From Multifurca ochricompacta (lineage: Eukaryota; Basidiomycota; Agaricomycetes; Russulales; Russulaceae): a stretch of 37,786 nt of DNA. The stretch covers positions 1 through 37,786 of the forward strand of contig WTXG01000317.1 of NCBI GenBank assembly GCA_022496185.1, read 5' to 3'. Positions 34,960 to 37,786 of this stretch are shown here, piece by piece. The notes under the pieces were generated by a model, which was not told the origin of the DNA, did no database searches, and saw only the letters and a program-made list of their open reading frames with translations. Made by a program: the position numbers and the translations under genes. Numbering within the stretch: position 1 is the stretch's first letter; every line of letters starts with the position of its first letter.

Positions 34960-36168
34960 ATGTCCTCCCAAGTACTCATCCCTCTCCCAGCACCTCAAAG
35001 TCCACCTTTTCATGACCAAGTACGACCTTCATCCCGCTCAGAACGTCTCCTCCGCGAGACTCTTAGGCGTGACCGTGCCGCTTCCCTCTCCCCTCGTTCT
35101 CGCATGCGCCGCCCAGAGTCCCGCTCTGGTCGTGTAGCGAGTACCTCTGGCGAGATGTTCCATTGCGCATGTACAGACAGCGACGATGAAGGAGATCAGG
35201 CTCATGATGCCCCTTTACATGTCTCACTTCTTTTTGCCAACCTTCCTGAGCACCAGCAGAAGCGCCCACTACCGCTTCAGCGTGCTGCCAAAAGCTCCGC
35301 GGACGTCCAGTTTCTTTCCCGTCGTGATCTGAGGGAGAAGGAGCCTATCCCTCCTCTCGTTAAACTCAGCTCTTCACATCGCCGCTCCGTGCCGCAAACC
35401 CGTCCAGAGATTTACCTTCATGGTGGCGCACCCATTTTACAAGCGCACGACCACCGACGAGATCATGATTCAACTAGGAGTTCCCCAGAGGTATGCACCC
35501 GTTTAGCAATACACTTTTTTTCTGCCTTTTCTCTGGTTCTTTCACGCTTTTTCCCCGAGTCCTTTACCCCATTTAATCTCGTCCATCTTACCCCCCTCCC
35601 TCCCCTCCCCTCCCTCCCCCTTTGTTTCGTCCTTCCGTACTCGTCTTCCATTTTCCCATTTAGGCTTTTTTTTATTTTATTTTTTATTTTTAAGGAGCTC
35701 TTTCCACATGTGTGCTGACCTATCACGTTTCATCCCTCAGTCATCGTCCCTTCCTTCTCCCACGTCCTCTCATCGCCAGCCATTAACACCTTCACCGTCA
35801 CCTTCGCCGCCATCTTATGCTGCCCTTCCAGAAACACCGTCACGTATGGCAAATACCCGTAAATACGCACGAGATCACACTCACCGTCCCACGACCGTAC
35901 CGCTACCTTTAAATTCCACCAACCCTTACACCCCCATTCCCACGGGCATGGACAGCCGGCGACGCCACCGCCGACACCACCGGCGTTCGATGCACGTGGT
36001 GCCGCGGCCAAGCTGCGCACGATAGACGGTTACGTCTCTTTTGCAAACGTTGAGGGGCTCGGCGCTCCACCTGGTGTGGATGAGGATGCAACTGAAGAAG
36101 ATAAACGCCGTGGGTCTTGGTGGCCGTGGCGTGGGCACTCGCGTAGCGGAAGTCTCACTGCGACATGA
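34960..36168 (+). CDS. Uncharacterised basidiomycete protein with conserved-looking C-terminal motif
   Basis: Exons 34960-35490 and 35741-36168 (intron 250 nt, phase 0). The N-terminus MSSQVLIPLPAPQSPPFHD leads into a basic Arg/Ser segment (RSERLLRETLRRDRAASLSPRS). A short FHCACTDSDDEGDQ patch and long Pro/Ser-rich sequence follow. The C-terminus reads FDARGAAAKLRTIDGYVSFANV, then EGLGAPPGVDEDATEEDKRRGSWWPW. I recall GYVSFA-VEGLG in other basidiomycete hypothetical proteins. The frame changes once, and one extra base in CCCCC 35931-35935 joins it (319 residues). A longer model starts at ATG 34596 and uses a phase-consistent 52-nt intron at 34739-34790, giving 423 residues. I prefer 34960 because the upstream translation looks like CT-rich leader and the ATG has a better context (ACAACAATG). 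Function unknown; probably largely disordered. Confidence 0.65.
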
Positions 36169-36915
36169 GCCTGGTTTGGCTTTCCCTCTTCTCAGGCAAA
36201 GACTGTATGTTATTATGGGCTTCCCTGACACTTCATTCATTTCTCTTCCTTCCTTCCTTCCTTCCTTTCCTTCCTACTCCTTCGCATACACCCCATATAC
36301 ACACACACATACATACACACATACATACACAACACACATCATGGTTCTGCACAACCCACGTACGCTGAAAAAATGGTTTTTGTTTTTGTTTTTTTTTTTT
36401 GACAGGCTTGCCATGCCATGCCATGCAAGACAAGACAGGGCTTTTAACAAGTAACAGTACCGATTAACGGTTTATTTTTTTTTTTGATACGTCCCTCTCA
36501 TCGAACGCCATGTTCCTATCCACGTTTTTTAATGCAATGTCACGGCATATCATCATATACTCTTTGTGTAATGTGAGTCTGATATGGCCCCTGCCAGTGA
36601 GTGGTCGATCATTGAGCTGGCTATTCAAGCAACAGAAAACACCTTTCTTTCCCCTTTGGCTTTCTCATTCAGCTTCTATATAAGTCCATCTCCCTCCCTC
36701 CCCCCCTTAGCTAAACTCCACCACCGTCCGTACTTGCGATGATCGGGATCATCTGAACTTGCTTTGATTAAATGCTCCCGCGTACGCATGCCCACACATA
36801 GTGTGGTGTGATATCCCACCGGGGTCATGCAATTGCATGATATGATATCTAATGACTCCGGCGCAGATTTTTTTTTCAATGGGAGGGGGGTCGAAGCTCA
36901 TCGACGAACACGTCT

Positions 36916-36948
36916 ATCCATCCATCCATCCATCCATCTATCTATCTA
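36916..36948 (+). repeat. (ATCC)5(ATCT)3 compound microsatellite
   Basis: Five ATCC followed by three ATCT units, read directly. Confidence 0.95.
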
Positions 36949-37645
36949 TGCACACGCCCCTACCCCCAGGTTTTTATTCGGATGGTTCGGAGGCATGTAG
37001 CCGGTATTCGTATGGCCATGCATTGCAAAATCGATAATGGGTGTGGGTTTATTGATTGATTTTTGGGGGGACGATTCTTGAAATGTGTAATAGTAGGTTG
37101 ATACAGTATGAGAGATACGGATATGAGATAAGAGCTTGTGAGGAAGAGAGGGAAGAGAGAAGAGAGGGAAGAGGGGTTAAACTGGGTTTTTTTTTTTTTG
37201 AGACAGCTCTAGGCCACTTAGGAGATTAGGAGAGAGAGGAGATATACAGTACAGACCAGACACACAGACCAGGCGTACCTCATGCCCCGGCCCGTAGTAG
37301 CATAGAAAGAAGAGAAGAATTCCAAAGCGCTGTGCTGTGCATGCACTCGTGACGCCCGTGATGAGATAGCCAAGGAAGAGGAAGGAGAAGAAGAAAATCG
37401 AAATCGATTATGTGCAATTGTATTGTATCGTGCAATACCAACCGAATGGGGAGGAGGACCAAGCGAGAGCGAGAACAAAAACAAAAAACCAACAAAAATT
37501 AATTCCGAAAAGAATAAAATAAATAAATAAAAAGAAATGGAAAAAAAAAAAGGTTTGGGCGCATCAACACCACCTACATACCTTTGAAGTATAATGCGTA
37601 AAGTAGTAAGGTACCTACAAGGCAAGGCACTTATAATAAATGAAA

Positions 37646-37665
37646 ATGACATGACATGACATGAC
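37646..37665 (+). repeat. (ATGAC)4 repeat
   Basis: Four tandem ATGAC pentamers, read directly. Confidence 0.95.
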
Positions 37666-37786
37666 AACTGGGGCATCATCATGATTGTGGATAAAACCCC
37701 CCCCCCTTGCCAGTTGAATCGGACAGGTTATGCATCGCATCACATCCGAGTCCCCTGCTATGGGGCTACAACCAGTAGGGAGAGCA

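Larger units (their letters stand above)
36169..37786. other. Gene-free right end with microsatellites
   Basis: No gene is supported up to the window edge. It holds TTCC repeats near 36246-36270, AC/ATAC repeats near 36300-36335, T-rich tracts, (ATCC)5(ATCT)3 at 36916-36948 and (ATGAC)4 at 37646-37665. The first part is probably the 3' UTR of the preceding gene. Minus-strand open frames near 37218-37682 have no recognisable content. Confidence 0.55.

Noticed and set aside
36246..36948. Regularly spaced short repeats resembling an array
   Set aside because: They are simple tandem microsatellites without unique spacers; not CRISPR, and the genome is eukaryotic.

Overview
The window reads as nuclear DNA of an agaricomycete-type basidiomycete. 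Genes are broken by many very short GT-AG introns (47-75 nt in most cases, phases consistent), lie on both strands, and belong to eukaryotic families. Several products resemble families I know only from mushrooms and polypores. There is no operon structure, and I see no rRNA, tRNA or CRISPR. All assignments are by eye; no search was run.

Layout. 479-3215 (+): an intact 13-exon acetoacetyl-CoA synthetase. 3216-14548: an accessory, repeat-rich stretch. It holds two copies of a dispersed repeat whose arms lie in inverted orientation (4023-5795 and 12563-14050), a decayed TE-associated fungal gene (7022-7834), a compact pseudokinase-like gene (8842-10047, +) and an inverted duplication of a protein-kinase fragment (10797-12555). 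14549-26829 is a gene-dense core: TRS65-like TRAPPII subunit (-), SQS1-like R3H/G-patch protein (-), USE1 SNARE (+, divergent from SQS1), a signal-peptide plus C-terminal TM protein (+), and a long Arg/Asp/Pro-rich disordered protein (+). 26830-34959 is about 8 kb with no convincing gene, full of microsatellites and long homopolymers. It ends at an uncharacterised gene with a conserved-looking C-terminus (34960-36168, +). 36169-37786 is gene-free to the edge.

The core genes are housekeeping: TRS65 and USE1 both act in Golgi/ER membrane traffic, and SQS1 is a Prp43 helicase cofactor in ribosome biogenesis. Their adjacency need not mean shared function.

The most striking cross-cutting observation is that up to eleven reading-frame breaks in different genes all lie at or beside a homopolymer run and are all repaired by one extra base. 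Unpolished assembly error is the simplest reading; real decay, or -1 slippage at the runs, are the alternatives. Anyone using these gene models should check those sites first.
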